The notes under the pieces are model-generated. The model was not told the DNA's origin and searched no databases. It saw only the letters and a program-made list of their open reading frames with translations. From contig NZ_JBDKWG010000122.1 in the NCBI RefSeq assembly GCF_040151475.1, forward strand, positions 87,602-151,601: 64,000 nt of DNA, given 5' to 3'. The position numbers were made by a program, and so were the translations under genes. The stretch comes from CAXBNB01 sp040151475 (GTDB lineage Bacteria; Bacteroidota; Bacteroidia; Cytophagales; Cyclobacteriaceae). Each line of letters opens with the position of its first letter. Position 1 is the stretch's first letter. Of the stretch, positions 1 to 8,573 are shown in pieces.

Positions 1-60
1 AAAGTGTTGTTGTCTTTTTTGAAAATTGAGATCATTGGAATGCCAGTTCGATTCTATTTC

Positions 61-70
61 GCAAAAGTAA
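61..70 (-). promoter_or_regulatory. Possible -7 promoter element for a gene to the left
   Basis: Read on the minus strand this is TTACTTTTGC, close to the Bacteroidota -7 consensus TAnnTTTG. It would drive a gene lying left of the window edge. No matching TTG-type -33 box was found at the usual distance, so this is weak. The rest of bases 1-144 shows no coding region. Confidence 0.25.
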
Positions 71-144
71 GATTTATTTCTAAATCTAGTACCCGAGAAT
101 CTTTAAGCCCAAAATTTAATTGAAGAAAACTGATTGATAATCAC

Positions 145-177
145 AAAAAAGGCTTGTGAGAAGTTTACCCACAAGCC
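145..177 (-). terminator. Rho-independent terminator of the EF-hand gene
   Basis: An 8-bp stem (GGCTTGTG/CACAAGCC) with an 11-base loop is followed, in the minus-strand sense, by a run of six T. It lies 24 bases after the stop codon of the EF-hand gene. Confidence 0.8.
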
Positions 178-200
178 CTAAATTCGTCATTCGTTTCTTA

Positions 201-746
201 TTACAGTTTTCCAAACATGTAGTTACCTTTGGCATCCTCATCATTGGAATAGAAGAAATCGTTTAACAGGCTCAACACTTTAGCTTTATCGATTTCAATG
301 GTGCCATTTTCGGACATCATAGCGTAAGCATAAGTTGCCTCTTCTTTAGGTTTACCATATACCTTAAAAAGTAATTCCCATTCCTTTTCTTCAATTAACC
401 CATTTTCATCAACATCTACACCATCTATAATCGCATCAGCCACATTGGTCACGGTTATTTGATACATGTCTTTGTTTCCCATAAATGCTTCACAGAACAC
501 CAGCCATTCTTCAAGGCTTATTTGGTTATCATTATTAGTATCTGCAAATTTCCTGGCTTCATTCCAGTCTTCTATTAGTCTCTGGCGCAAAAAATTGTAT
601 TTATCAGTACCAGGAGCCCATCCCCTTTCTGAAGATAATCTCTCGGCTACCTCTTCATAGTCCTTTTGATCCAATACTCCATTACCGTTAGCATCCCAAA
701 ATTTAAAGAGTTTGGCGATTTTTTTTTGTTGAAATTCTGTAAGCAT
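201..746 (-). CDS. EF-hand calcium-binding protein (calerythrin-like)
   Basis: A 181-residue soluble protein with no signal peptide, built almost wholly of EF-hands. Three loops look able to bind calcium: residues 18-29 (DANGNGVLDQKD), 69-80 (DTNNDNQISLEE) and 111-122 (DVDENGLIEEKE). The first ends in Asp rather than Glu at loop position 12, which usually lowers affinity. A fourth, degenerate loop lies near 145-156 (SENGTIEIDKAK). Length and layout fit the sarcoplasmic-type or calerythrin family of cytoplasmic calcium buffers or sensors. No effector domain is attached. It is monocistronic, with its own terminator at 145-177. The family is firm from the sequence; the partner and role are unknown. 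Confidence 0.9.
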   Translation of the reverse strand: MLTEFQQKKIAKLFKFWDANGNGVLDQKDYEEVAERLSSERGWAPGTDKYNFLRQRLIEDWNEARKFADTNNDNQISLEEWLVFCEAFMGNKDMYQITVTNVADAIIDGVDVDENGLIEEKEWELLFKVYGKPKEEATYAYAMMSENGTIEIDKAKVLSLLNDFFYSNDEDAKGNYMFGKL

Positions 747-901
747 AATACTTTAAGTATGTTAAATTTATGTATGAAATATTTTACCTGTGTAAGATAT
801 ATATTGTATTACTTTCATTAATAAAAAGACAGAAAAAGAATCGTCTTTTCTACTCCAACTAACCATAAGCGACATCTTACCATACCAGAGTACATGAGAA
901 C

Positions 902-1921
902 CTAAATCACGTTCACTTCCATTTCCAGTTCTATTCCAAATTTTTCAGCAACTGACTGTTGGATTTCTACAGCGAGATTCTTGAGGTCTAATCCCTTCCC
1001 ATTTCCATAGTTTACCAATACGAGGGCCTGATTTTTATGCACCCCGATCTCACCAGTAGTTTTACCCTTCCATCCACAGCTTTGTATGAGCCAGGCGGCA
1101 GGTACTTTCACTTCGTTGTTGGGCAGTTCGTATCCGGGTATTTCAGGAAATTCCGCTTTTAACCCTTCATAGTCTATTGCCCCAATAGTTGGATTTTTAA
1201 AGAAACTTCCGGCATTGCCAATTTCTACAGGATCGGGCAACTTAGATTGTCGGATTTTTATTACCGCCTGACTCACATCTTTAATGGTCGGTGTGGCAAT
1301 ACCTGCAGAGGTTAACGTTTCTTCTATCGCTCCATAAGATGTATTCAATACAGGTTTTTTGGAGAGCTTTAGGCTTACTGAAGTGATTACGTATTTGCCC
1401 TTTAGTCCAAGTTTGAATACACTCTGTCTGTATCCGAATTGACAGTCCTCTAGTCCGAATGTTTCAATTTCAAAAGTTTCTTTATTTAATGCCTCCAAAG
1501 ACTCAAATACATCCTTTATCTCTACTCCGTAGGCTCCAATATTTTGCATCGGAGCTGCCCCAACTGTACCGGGTATCAGAGAGAGGTTTTCGATTCCACC
1601 ATAACCATTATCCACAGCATACAGCACCAGCTGATGCCAAACTTCACCAGCACCCGCTTTCAACACCACACTATCATTATCTTCGGTTATTCTTTCTATC
1701 CCGTGTATAGAATTTTTAATGACCAACCCTTGATAATCGGATGTAAACAACACATTTGACCCTCCTCCCAAAATTAGTTTTGGGAGTGCTTTGTGTTGCT
1801 CATCTTTTAAAATGGAAATTAGCTCACCTACATTATGGATTTCGATGAAATAACTGGCATTTACCGCTATGCCAAAAGTATTGTAAGGCTTAAGGGGAAC
1901 GTTTTTTTTTGTCTTCTGCAT
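902..1921 (-). CDS. murB: UDP-N-acetylenolpyruvoylglucosamine reductase
   Basis: A flavoenzyme that reduces UDP-GlcNAc-enolpyruvate to UDP-MurNAc with NADPH, the second committed step of peptidoglycan synthesis, in the cytoplasm. The 339 residues match the E. coli-type (type I) enzyme. Seen: NTFGI at 14-18, the FAD-binding GGGSN at 52-56, IPGTVGAAPMQNIGAYG near 117-132, the catalytic serine loop GNAGSFFKNP around Ser239, and a C-terminal ELEMEV that carries the conserved glutamate. The start gives MQKTKKNVPLKPYNTFG, a normal N-terminus for the family. It is transcribed away from gyrB, and the 331-base gap between them must hold both promoters. Confidence 0.97.
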   Translation of the reverse strand: MQKTKKNVPLKPYNTFGIAVNASYFIEIHNVGELISILKDEQHKALPKLILGGGSNVLFTSDYQGLVIKNSIHGIERITEDNDSVVLKAGAGEVWHQLVLYAVDNGYGGIENLSLIPGTVGAAPMQNIGAYGVEIKDVFESLEALNKETFEIETFGLEDCQFGYRQSVFKLGLKGKYVITSVSLKLSKKPVLNTSYGAIEETLTSAGIATPTIKDVSQAVIKIRQSKLPDPVEIGNAGSFFKNPTIGAIDYEGLKAEFPEIPGYELPNNEVKVPAAWLIQSCGWKGKTTGEIGVHKNQALVLVNYGNGKGLDLKNLAVEIQQSVAEKFGIELEMEVNVI

Positions 1922-2252
1922 ACATTAAAAACAACTCTATAAAGGGTTTGCAATTTAGTCAGACTAATGAGATTATTTACCCTTTGAGAAAATTACAACA
2001 AAATCTAAACCACAAAAATGGGAATACATTGCACATTTAGCTACTGCTACTTTCCATTGAAAATCAATTATTTACACTAAAAACATCATCAATTTTTAGC
2101 CTGTTCACTTCTTATGCCTCCTATTTTATTATTTTGAGCGAATAAGAAAATCATCTGATTGATTATAAGTTCTTTAATGTGGATAAAAATTGAATAAAGG
2201 ACTATGACGTGAAGCATATTTTTGTATTTTTGCAGCACTTTAAAATCACTAC
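1922..2252. other. Divergent promoter region between murB and gyrB
   Basis: This 331-base, AT-rich spacer has no convincing gene. An open frame running leftwards across it (2089-2370) overlaps the 5' end of gyrB and has no recognisable features. Both the murB and gyrB promoters must lie here. Confidence 0.6.
2217..2232 (+). promoter_or_regulatory. gyrB promoter -7 region, two overlapping candidates
   Basis: The octamer TATTTTTG occurs twice in tandem (2217-2224 and 2225-2232). Both match the Bacteroidota -7 consensus TAnnTTTG. The second is followed by GCAGC and lies 20 bases before the gyrB ATG, giving a leader of roughly 15 bases. A TTG at 2190-2192 could be the -33 box of the first copy, at somewhat long spacing. 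Confidence 0.5.
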
Positions 2253-4211
2253 ATGAGCGAGGAAAATAAAACGAACAAGGGAGATTATTCAGCAAGTAAT
2301 ATACAAGTCTTAGAAGGACTGGAGGCAGTAAGAAAAAGACCAGCGATGTACATTGGAGATGTAGGGACAAAAGGGCTACATCACATGATTTGGGAGGTCG
2401 TTGACAACTCTATTGACGAGGCACTGGCAGGCCATTGTGATACCATCAGTGTAACTATTCACGAAGACAATTCGGTTTCTGTAACAGACAATGGTCGTGG
2501 TATTCCTACCGATTACCATGAAAAAGAAAAGAAATCTGCTTTGGAAGTGGTAATGACAGTACTTCACGCCGGAGGTAAATTTGATAAAGACACCTATAAA
2601 GTTTCAGGAGGTTTACACGGTGTAGGTGTTTCTTGTGTGAATGCCTTGTCAACAGATCTTAAAGCGACAGTTCATCGAAAAGGAAAAATTTACGAACAAG
2701 ATTATAAAATTGGAGTTCCTACTGCTCCTGTTAAAGAAATTGGCACTACTGATATCAATGGCACCACCATCCATTTTTGGCCTGATGCCAGTATATTTAA
2801 TTCAACTGAGTATAAATATGAAACGGTAGCTACCAGACTGAGAGAATTATCTTTCCTTAATGCTGGAATTACAATTAACCTGACTGATCGCCGTGAAAAA
2901 GAGGACGATGGCAGTTTCAAGTCGGATTTATTTTTATCTGAGGGAGGATTGGTTGAGTTTGTCGAGTACCTGGATGTATCAAGGGAAAAACTAATTCCTG
3001 AACCAATATATATGGAAGGGGAAAAAGGTGGAATACCAGTTCAAGTTGCAATTTCCTACAATACTTCTTACAGTGAAAATGTGGTTTCGTATGTGAACAA
3101 CATCAACACCATAGAAGGCGGTACTCACGTTGCTGGATTTAGAAGAGCTTTAACGAGAACATTGAAAAGTTATGCTGACAAGTCTGGTCAGTTAGATAAA
3201 TTAAAAATAGATATCAATGGAGATGATTTTCGTGAAGGGTTAACAGCAGTGATTTCTGTAAAAGTAGCAGAACCGCAGTTTGAAGGACAAACCAAGACAA
3301 AACTTGGTAACTCTGACGCCATGGGAGCTGTAGATACTTCAGTAAGTGAGATTCTCAACAACTACCTTGAAGAAAACCCTAAAAGTGCCAGGTTAATAGT
3401 ACAGAAGGTGATTCTAGCTGCTCAGGCAAGACATGCAGCTCGCAAGGCACGTGAGATGGTGCAGAGAAAGAATGTACTTTCAGGAACTGGTTTACCGGGT
3501 AAGCTGGCCGATTGCTCTGAAAAAGATCCTTCTTTGTGCGAAATCTACCTTGTTGAGGGAGATTCTGCCGGTGGATCTGCCAAGCAGGGACGTGACAGGA
3601 AATTTCAGGCTATACTTCCATTAAGAGGTAAAATCTTAAACGTAGAAAAAGCTCAGGAACACAGAATTTACGACAATGAAGAGATTAAAAACATGATCAC
3701 TGCATTGGGAGTTAAATTCGGGACAGAACAGGATGAAAAAGCATTAGACATGCAAAAATTAAGATACCACAAAGTGATCATCATGACGGATGCTGATATT
3801 GACGGTAGCCATATCAGGACTTTGATCTTAACATTCTTTTTCCGATACATGAGAGATTTGATCGACAAGGGGTATTTATACATTGCACTTCCTCCACTCT
3901 ATTTACTAAAGAAAGGAAAACAAGAAAGATATGCATGGTCAGAGGAAGATCGTGTAAGGGTAACCCGGGAGTTGGCTAAGGATGGCAAAGAAGATTCTGT
4001 AGGGCTACAAAGGTACAAAGGTCTTGGAGAAATGAATCCTGAGCAGCTTTGGACAACTACTATGAACCCTGAATTTAGAAGTCTCAAGCAAGTAACAATC
4101 GATTCAGCTGCAGAAGCAGACCACTTGTTTTCCATATTGATGGGAGATGAGGTAGCTCCCCGCAGAGAATTTATTGAGAAAAATGCGAAGTATGCAAAAG
4201 TCGATGTGTGA
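2253..4211 (+). CDS. gyrB: DNA gyrase subunit B
   Basis: The ATPase and TOPRIM subunit of gyrase, which with GyrA introduces negative supercoils. The 652 residues match the GyrB length without the E. coli C-terminal insert. Seen in order: the GHKL ATPase motif (EVVDNSIDEALAG), the ATP lid GGLHGVGVSCVNALS, the transducer domain, the TOPRIM EGDSAGG starting at Glu435, the metal-binding DADIDGSH at 513-520, and the C-terminal QRYKGLGEMNP. ParE (topoisomerase IV) is the main alternative; the TOPRIM sequence and length favour GyrB. It is monocistronic, with a promoter at 2217-2232 and a strong terminator at 4237-4268. Confidence 0.96.
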   Translation: MSEENKTNKGDYSASNIQVLEGLEAVRKRPAMYIGDVGTKGLHHMIWEVVDNSIDEALAGHCDTISVTIHEDNSVSVTDNGRGIPTDYHEKEKKSALEVVMTVLHAGGKFDKDTYKVSGGLHGVGVSCVNALSTDLKATVHRKGKIYEQDYKIGVPTAPVKEIGTTDINGTTIHFWPDASIFNSTEYKYETVATRLRELSFLNAGITINLTDRREKEDDGSFKSDLFLSEGGLVEFVEYLDVSREKLIPEPIYMEGEKGGIPVQVAISYNTSYSENVVSYVNNINTIEGGTHVAGFRRALTRTLKSYADKSGQLDKLKIDINGDDFREGLTAVISVKVAEPQFEGQTKTKLGNSDAMGAVDTSVSEILNNYLEENPKSARLIVQKVILAAQARHAARKAREMVQRKNVLSGTGLPGKLADCSEKDPSLCEIYLVEGDSAGGSAKQGRDRKFQAILPLRGKILNVEKAQEHRIYDNEEIKNMITALGVKFGTEQDEKALDMQKLRYHKVIIMTDADIDGSHIRTLILTFFFRYMRDLIDKGYLYIALPPLYLLKKGKQERYAWSEEDRVRVTRELAKDGKEDSVGLQRYKGLGEMNPEQLWTTTMNPEFRSLKQVTIDSAAEADHLFSILMGDEVAPRREFIEKNAKYAKVDV

Positions 4212-4236
4212 TTTTTGCAGTTAACAATATAGACAA

Positions 4237-4268
4237 AGCGGTTGGGTTTTCTCAACCGCTATTTTTTT
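4237..4268 (+). terminator. gyrB terminator, T-tract overlapping a convergent gene
   Basis: An 8-bp stem (AGCGGTTG/CAACCGCT) with an 8-base loop is followed by ATTTTTTTAT. The T-tract overlaps the last codons (Lys-Lys-stop) of the convergent hotdog-fold gene. One sequence thus serves as terminator for one gene and coding end of the other. Confidence 0.85.
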
Positions 4269-4666
4269 ATCCTCACCGTACTCCAACTTGCCTCTAGTAC
4301 TGGTTTTGCATCAATATATCCTTTCCCTTTTTGGACAATAAGATCCTTTTTCAAATGAATATTTTTGATTTTATAAGTTACCATTTGATCAAAATATACC
4401 GGTTCAAGAAATTTAGCGATATCTACTTTGACCAAACCAAACAACCCATTTGTGAAACCTGTTTTTCGCACTCCCGCTCCTCCACATTGGATGATAGATT
4501 CTATTAACATAACCTGAGGAACATGCAACAGATCCGATTTTCCTTGAAAGATCTTATGAGATTGTTTGAAAATGTAAGTACCTACTACTTCATCAACATT
4601 AGCAGATAAAATTTCATCAAAAAATAAAAAAGCTTCTCCATGAGGAAGAAGTTTACTTTCCATCAC
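4259..4666 (-). CDS. FabZ/FabA-like hotdog-fold protein
   Basis: A 135-residue hotdog-fold protein related to 3-hydroxyacyl-ACP dehydratases. Seen: LPHGEAFLFFDEI (7-19), corresponding to the FabZ LPHRYPFLLVDRI region, then His37 and Glu56 near where FabZ has its catalytic pair. The usual HFPGxPxxPG segment is degenerate here (HKIFQGKSDLLHVPQ), so activity on standard substrates is doubtful. Its start overlaps the upstream ABC ATPase gene by 14 bases, so the two are probably translated together. Such dehydratase-like proteins occur in polyene and special lipid pathways of Bacteroidota, but nothing else here indicates such a pathway. Dehydratase activity is inference. Confidence 0.7.
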   Translation of the reverse strand: MMESKLLPHGEAFLFFDEILSANVDEVVGTYIFKQSHKIFQGKSDLLHVPQVMLIESIIQCGGAGVRKTGFTNGLFGLVKVDIAKFLEPVYFDQMVTYKIKNIHLKKDLIVQKGKGYIDAKPVLEASWSTVRIKK

Positions 4667-5324
4667 TCACAATTGCACCATCTTCCAACCGAACTATTCT
4701 TGATCCGTATTCGGCATTTTTCTCTGAATGGGTCACCTGAATGATGGTCATACCTTCATCGTTGAGTTTTTTAAACAGATTCATGATTTCTTCCCCTTGT
4801 TCAGAATGAAGATTTCCCGTAGGTTCGTCTGCCAGAAGCAGTTTCGGCTTGCCTATAAGGGCTCTTGCCACTCCCACCAGTTGTTGTTGCCCTCCGGAAA
4901 GCTGGTCAGGAAACAAGTCTTTTTTTGCTACCATCTGAAATTTATCAAGCATTTCTGCTACCAGGCTTTGTCTTTCTTTACTTTTTACTCCCCGATAAAG
5001 CAAAGGCGTTTCGATGTTTTCATATACAGTCAGTTCATCGATGAGGTGATAAGCCTGAAATACAAACCCAATGTACTCTTTGTGTAGGTTTGAGGTTTTT
5101 CGTTCACTAAATTTATGAACTGGCTCATCCAGAAAATAATACTCACCAGCAGAAGCCTTATCAAGCATTCCTATGATGTTCAACAGAGTAGATTTCCCTG
5201 AACCAGATGGCCCCATGATGCTTACAAATTCTCCCTCTTTGACCACAAGGTCTATTCCTTTTAAGATAAAAGTTCTCCTAAATCTGGACTCTATGTATTT
5301 ATCAGCATTCTTTAATGTAATCAT
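4653..5324 (-). CDS. ABC transporter ATP-binding protein (LolD/MacB type)
   Basis: A 223-residue cytoplasmic ATPase. Seen: Walker A GPSGSGKS (38-45), Q-loop Gln90, signature LSGGQQQ (142-148), Walker B LLLADEP (162-168) and H-loop His199. Overall it resembles the LolD/MacB/FtsE group, which drives export or extraction of lipoproteins and other substrates without transport through a classic channel. After the signature the usual Arg is replaced by Leu (QQQLVG). No permease gene is adjacent, so its membrane partner must be elsewhere. It overlaps the hotdog-fold gene by 14 bases, which suggests a shared lipid-related job; this is inference. Confidence 0.9.
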   Translation of the reverse strand: MITLKNADKYIESRFRRTFILKGIDLVVKEGEFVSIMGPSGSGKSTLLNIIGMLDKASAGEYYFLDEPVHKFSERKTSNLHKEYIGFVFQAYHLIDELTVYENIETPLLYRGVKSKERQSLVAEMLDKFQMVAKKDLFPDQLSGGQQQLVGVARALIGKPKLLLADEPTGNLHSEQGEEIMNLFKKLNDEGMTIIQVTHSEKNAEYGSRIVRLEDGAIVSDGK

Positions 5325-5449
5325 GAAATTTGACTGAAAAGTGAACCTACTTTTTTTTCAAATATAGCCTTATCGTCTTAAAGTTTGTGAACCAAGTTTG
5401 AAAATAAAACTACATTGCTGATTATTGCCTTTGCGAATACATTCAATGT

Positions 5450-5482
5450 CGTAACAATGAATTAATTTGTTTCGTTGTTACG
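5450..5482. repeat. Inverted repeat upstream of the amidohydrolase gene
   Basis: Perfect 8-base arms CGTAACAA and TTGTTACG are separated by 17 bases. It ends 21 bases before the start codon at 5504. It could be an operator or a leader hairpin, and no regulator gene is adjacent. Confidence 0.4.
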
Positions 5483-5503
5483 GACAATCAAAATTCTAAA
5501 CTT

Positions 5504-6589
5504 ATGTATAAAATTATTTTTACCGTACTTTCTCTAGTATTAATTCAATCTCAGATTTTCTCTCAAACAATGGACTTTGAGACATACAATCCACCATCGA
5601 CACTGGTTGTACCTGAGCATGAAGTAACCAGGGCTAAGTTTCCTTTTATCGACGTACACAATCATCAAAGCACCAGTGATCGTGACCTTGGCCCGTTGGT
5701 AAGTGAAATGAACGACCTGAACATGAAGGTAATGGTGAACCTTAGTGGTAAACGTGGAAGTAAAGAGCGTTTACTGAACGGTATCAAAAACGTGAAAGAA
5801 AATTATCCAGACAGGTTTATAATTTTCACCAATATCGATTTCAGTAATATAGACGATCCAAACTGGTCAGAAAATGCAGCGAAAATATTAGAAGAAGACG
5901 TAAAAGCCGGGGCAAACGGTTTGAAAATTTTTAAAAGCCTTGGGCTTTATCATAAGGATAAAAATGGAAATAGAATAGCAGTTGACGACCCTAGAATTGA
6001 TGCCGTCTGGGCCAAATGTGGGGAACTGGGAATCCCGATACTAATCCATGCAGCCGATCCTAAGCCATTTTGGTCTCCCCACGATGATCAGAACGAGAGG
6101 TGGCTTGAATTAAAATTAAGATCCGGAAGAAAAAGATCGGATACAGATCCTGCTCCATGGGATCAAATCATCGGAGAACAGCACAATGTATTTAAAAAAC
6201 ACCCCAAGACTAAATTTATCAATGCCCATTTGGGCTGGTATGGAAACAATCTGGACAAACTGGGAGAGTTGATGGACAAATACCCTAATATGTATTCGGA
6301 AATCGGAGCTGTGATTGCAGAGCTTGGCAGGCAACCCCGAAGAGCAAAAGAATTTCTAACCAAATATCAGGACAGGGTAATGTTTGGCAAGGATTCATAC
6401 AACAAAGAAGAATATTACACCTACTTCCGGGTATTGGAAACTGCAGACGAGTATTTCCCCTACTACAAAAAATACCATGCCTATTGGAAAATGTATGGGC
6501 TGGATTTATCTGACGAAGTATTGAGGAAAATATATTACAAAAATGCTTTGAATGTGATTCCGAATATTGACAAGTCGTTGTTTCCTTGA
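5504..6589 (+). CDS. Exported amidohydrolase-family protein
   Basis: A 361-residue protein of the amidohydrolase_2 TIM-barrel family, exported by a Sec signal peptide (about residues 1-20, cut near FSQ/T). Seen: the N-terminal metal-binding HxH at His52/His54 (DVHNH), a barrel histidine in ILIHAADP, a second in INAHLGW and the catalytic-type aspartate in MFGKDSYN. These make a mononuclear or binuclear metal hydrolase or decarboxylase likely. Members are often fused or linked to carbohydrate or aromatic catabolism, but the substrate cannot be read from sequence. It stands alone and is followed by an 80-bp repeat element that may end transcription. Confidence 0.85.
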   Translation: MYKIIFTVLSLVLIQSQIFSQTMDFETYNPPSTLVVPEHEVTRAKFPFIDVHNHQSTSDRDLGPLVSEMNDLNMKVMVNLSGKRGSKERLLNGIKNVKENYPDRFIIFTNIDFSNIDDPNWSENAAKILEEDVKAGANGLKIFKSLGLYHKDKNGNRIAVDDPRIDAVWAKCGELGIPILIHAADPKPFWSPHDDQNERWLELKLRSGRKRSDTDPAPWDQIIGEQHNVFKKHPKTKFINAHLGWYGNNLDKLGELMDKYPNMYSEIGAVIAELGRQPRRAKEFLTKYQDRVMFGKDSYNKEEYYTYFRVLETADEYFPYYKKYHAYWKMYGLDLSDEVLRKIYYKNALNVIPNIDKSLFP

Positions 6590-6599
6590 TATTTATAAA

Positions 6600-6679
6600 A
6601 AACCTGTCAGGTTTCATTCCCCAACTCCTCTAAGGCTATAAATATTTGATGAGTTTAAGTGAGCAAACCTGACAGGTTT
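6600..6679. repeat. 80-bp intergenic element with inverted ends (copy 1)
   Basis: The ends are AAACCTGTCAGGTTT (6600-6614) and AAACCTGACAGGTTT (6665-6679), exact inverted complements that are each nearly palindromic themselves. It sits between two convergent genes. Related copies lie at 34625-34704, 34801-34881 and 58226-58286. The interior here differs from the others, but ATTCC after the left end is shared. Confidence 0.75.
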
Positions 6680-6690
6680 CTTCGTCCATA

Positions 6691-7524
6691 TTATTTAAAA
6701 CGATCTGACAAATCCAACAACTCTATCTTCCTAAACTGTACTCCATGGCTTTCGGCTTGTAGTGCGATATACCCTTCTTTCAAGGATTTCCCTTCATTTT
6801 GCACAAACCAGGATAAATCATCTACCCAGGGACGTTTTCTGTCACCCCTCTTCTCCCATCCACCTATATGTGGCTTGGTATAGGTCAGAGCGGTATCGCC
6901 TTCTACTACATGGTGTACGATCGAGTCCCCTAATACAATCGCCTCAATGTTGACCCATTTCTCACCAGCTGGTGCTTTATAGGTTGAATAAAGCATGTGG
7001 TTTTTATGTAATACTCCTTCAGCATATACGTGGGTCCCGGGAGAAGCTAAATTCCCATTCGTTCTCTTTTCCCCTTCCACTTCACCGAGAAATTGTAGTT
7101 CTATGGATGCCGGAAAATCCTGATTGAGTTGTTGCTCTTGTGCAGATTGAGAATGCAACATCACTCCACTGTTAAAATTTTCCCATACTTCCCCTCCAGG
7201 CAATTGCTCGCCCACAAAACGGTATTCAATTCTTAAACGATAATGTGAATAGGGTTTTTCGTAATATAAGTGGGCATATTTTTTATCAAAGGTTTCGTAC
7301 TCGCTATAGTCCACTTTCAAAATACCATCTTCAACTTTAAAGGTGTTTTTATAATTTTCATTGATTTCCAGACCCGAAAACTTTATATCCCATCCAGAAA
7401 GATCTTTACCATTGAATAATTGAATCCAATGTTCCTGATTTTGGATTTTAGATTCACTGCCTGAGCAGGAAAAAAGCATGGCAATTACGGACACGCTTAG
7501 TATTGTTGATATTGAAATTCTCAT
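6691..7524 (-). CDS. DUF1080 (3-keto-disaccharide hydrolase-like) lipoprotein
   Basis: A 277-residue exported protein of the DUF1080 family (concanavalin/LamG-like fold), some members of which act on 3-keto-glycosides. Seen: the family opening WIQLFNGKDLSGWDI, later GGEVWENFNSGVMLHS, PASIELQFLGE and HGVQFRKIELLDL at the end. The start at 7524 gives a hydrophobic stretch ending at a Cys (LFSC/SGS), which fits a loosely conserved lipobox and so outer-membrane or periplasmic anchoring. An in-frame start 11 codons upstream is possible but would put charge-free residues ahead of the signal. No sugar-oxidising partner gene is near. The substrate is unknown. Confidence 0.85.
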   Translation of the reverse strand: MRISISTILSVSVIAMLFSCSGSESKIQNQEHWIQLFNGKDLSGWDIKFSGLEINENYKNTFKVEDGILKVDYSEYETFDKKYAHLYYEKPYSHYRLRIEYRFVGEQLPGGEVWENFNSGVMLHSQSAQEQQLNQDFPASIELQFLGEVEGEKRTNGNLASPGTHVYAEGVLHKNHMLYSTYKAPAGEKWVNIEAIVLGDSIVHHVVEGDTALTYTKPHIGGWEKRGDRKRPWVDDLSWFVQNEGKSLKEGYIALQAESHGVQFRKIELLDLSDRFK

Positions 7525-7751
7525 GCCTAAAAGTACAATAATTATTTGATTGATCAATGCTCTGGTCTGTTCCTGTCCTCTTTAGGGTTCATCCCCTAAT
7601 GAACCACAATAGAGAATAATGATGATACGAGTAATTCTGTAGATATTAGAACACTCCCTCCATATCAATCAGGGATTTGATATTTATGCGGTTGAATTAT
7701 CAATTTTATTTGTGAACTTTGAACACAAAACGTTCCTTAGAAAGGTTTTAA

Positions 7752-8573
7752 ATGTCAAATCAAAAATCATTTTCACAGATTTTGAGATACCTGCTACTCA
7801 TTTTGGTTTTTCTTGTACAACATGCTGTCAATGGTCAAAAAACTGTACTAAGTGGAGTGTATCAGGGTCAGAGTCTCTACATTCAGAATCCATATCTGGT
7901 AAGTGAGCATAAATATTGTATTGATACCATAATCGTCAACAAGCAGGATATATATATCAACCCACAGCTTTCTGCGGTCAAATTAGATTTCGGAAAAGAG
8001 ATGCTCTTTGCGCCAGTAATGGTAATGATCAAGCATAAAGAAAATTGCAAACCGAAATTTATAAATCCGGAAGCCATTTTGTATCACAGCTCTTTCAAGT
8101 TTGATTCGCTGGTTGTAAACGATTCTTTAATCAGGTGGCATACCAAAGGAGAAAAACTTGAAGGTCTGTACAGCATTGAAAAATTGAATGGTACATACTG
8201 GCAAGTTATGAATACAATAAAACCCAAAGGACAATTCGAAGGAGCAGACTACATCTATTTTCCCGAATTTGACAAGGGTGGCAATAGATTTCGAATCAAA
8301 TACTCTCTTCCAGACAATAGATACATCTATTCAGGAGAAGTGGAAATGTTTTATTTTGCCAAACCAATTACTTTTTCTCCTAAATCGGTCATAGATGAAA
8401 TGGTATTATCGCAGTATGCAGATTATCAAATCATGGATTTGAAGGGAAACGTTATAGTGAGCGGATCAGGGAAGGTTATTCCACTCAGAAAACTAAAAAG
8501 AGGTGATTATTTCATTTATCTGGAAGGAGATACAGAATCCTCTGCGGTCACTTTTCCCTTCAATAAAAAATAA
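7752..8573 (+). CDS. Exported protein of unknown function
   Basis: I do not recognise a family. The 273 residues begin with a clear Sec signal (hydrophobic LLLILVFLVQHAVNG, cleavage near residue 28). The body is rich in beta-strand-like alternation. The last 60 residues (YQIMDLKGNVIVSGSGKVI, then LRKLKRGDYFIYLEGD) look like the beta-sandwich fold seen in secretion-system sorting domains of this phylum, but the canonical closing motif is absent, so I would not call it a type IX substrate. It is probably periplasmic or outer-membrane associated. It stands alone between gaps of about 200 and 315 bases. Confidence 0.7.
   Translation: MSNQKSFSQILRYLLLILVFLVQHAVNGQKTVLSGVYQGQSLYIQNPYLVSEHKYCIDTIIVNKQDIYINPQLSAVKLDFGKEMLFAPVMVMIKHKENCKPKFINPEAILYHSSFKFDSLVVNDSLIRWHTKGEKLEGLYSIEKLNGTYWQVMNTIKPKGQFEGADYIYFPEFDKGGNRFRIKYSLPDNRYIYSGEVEMFYFAKPITFSPKSVIDEMVLSQYADYQIMDLKGNVIVSGSGKVIPLRKLKRGDYFIYLEGDTESSAVTFPFNKK

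Noticed and set aside
2089..2370. 93-codon minus-strand frame between murB and gyrB
   Set aside because: Overlaps the gyrB 5' end and its promoter and has no recognisable domain.
7752..8573. Type IX secretion substrate
   Set aside because: The C-terminal sandwich resembles a sorting domain, but its closing motif is absent.
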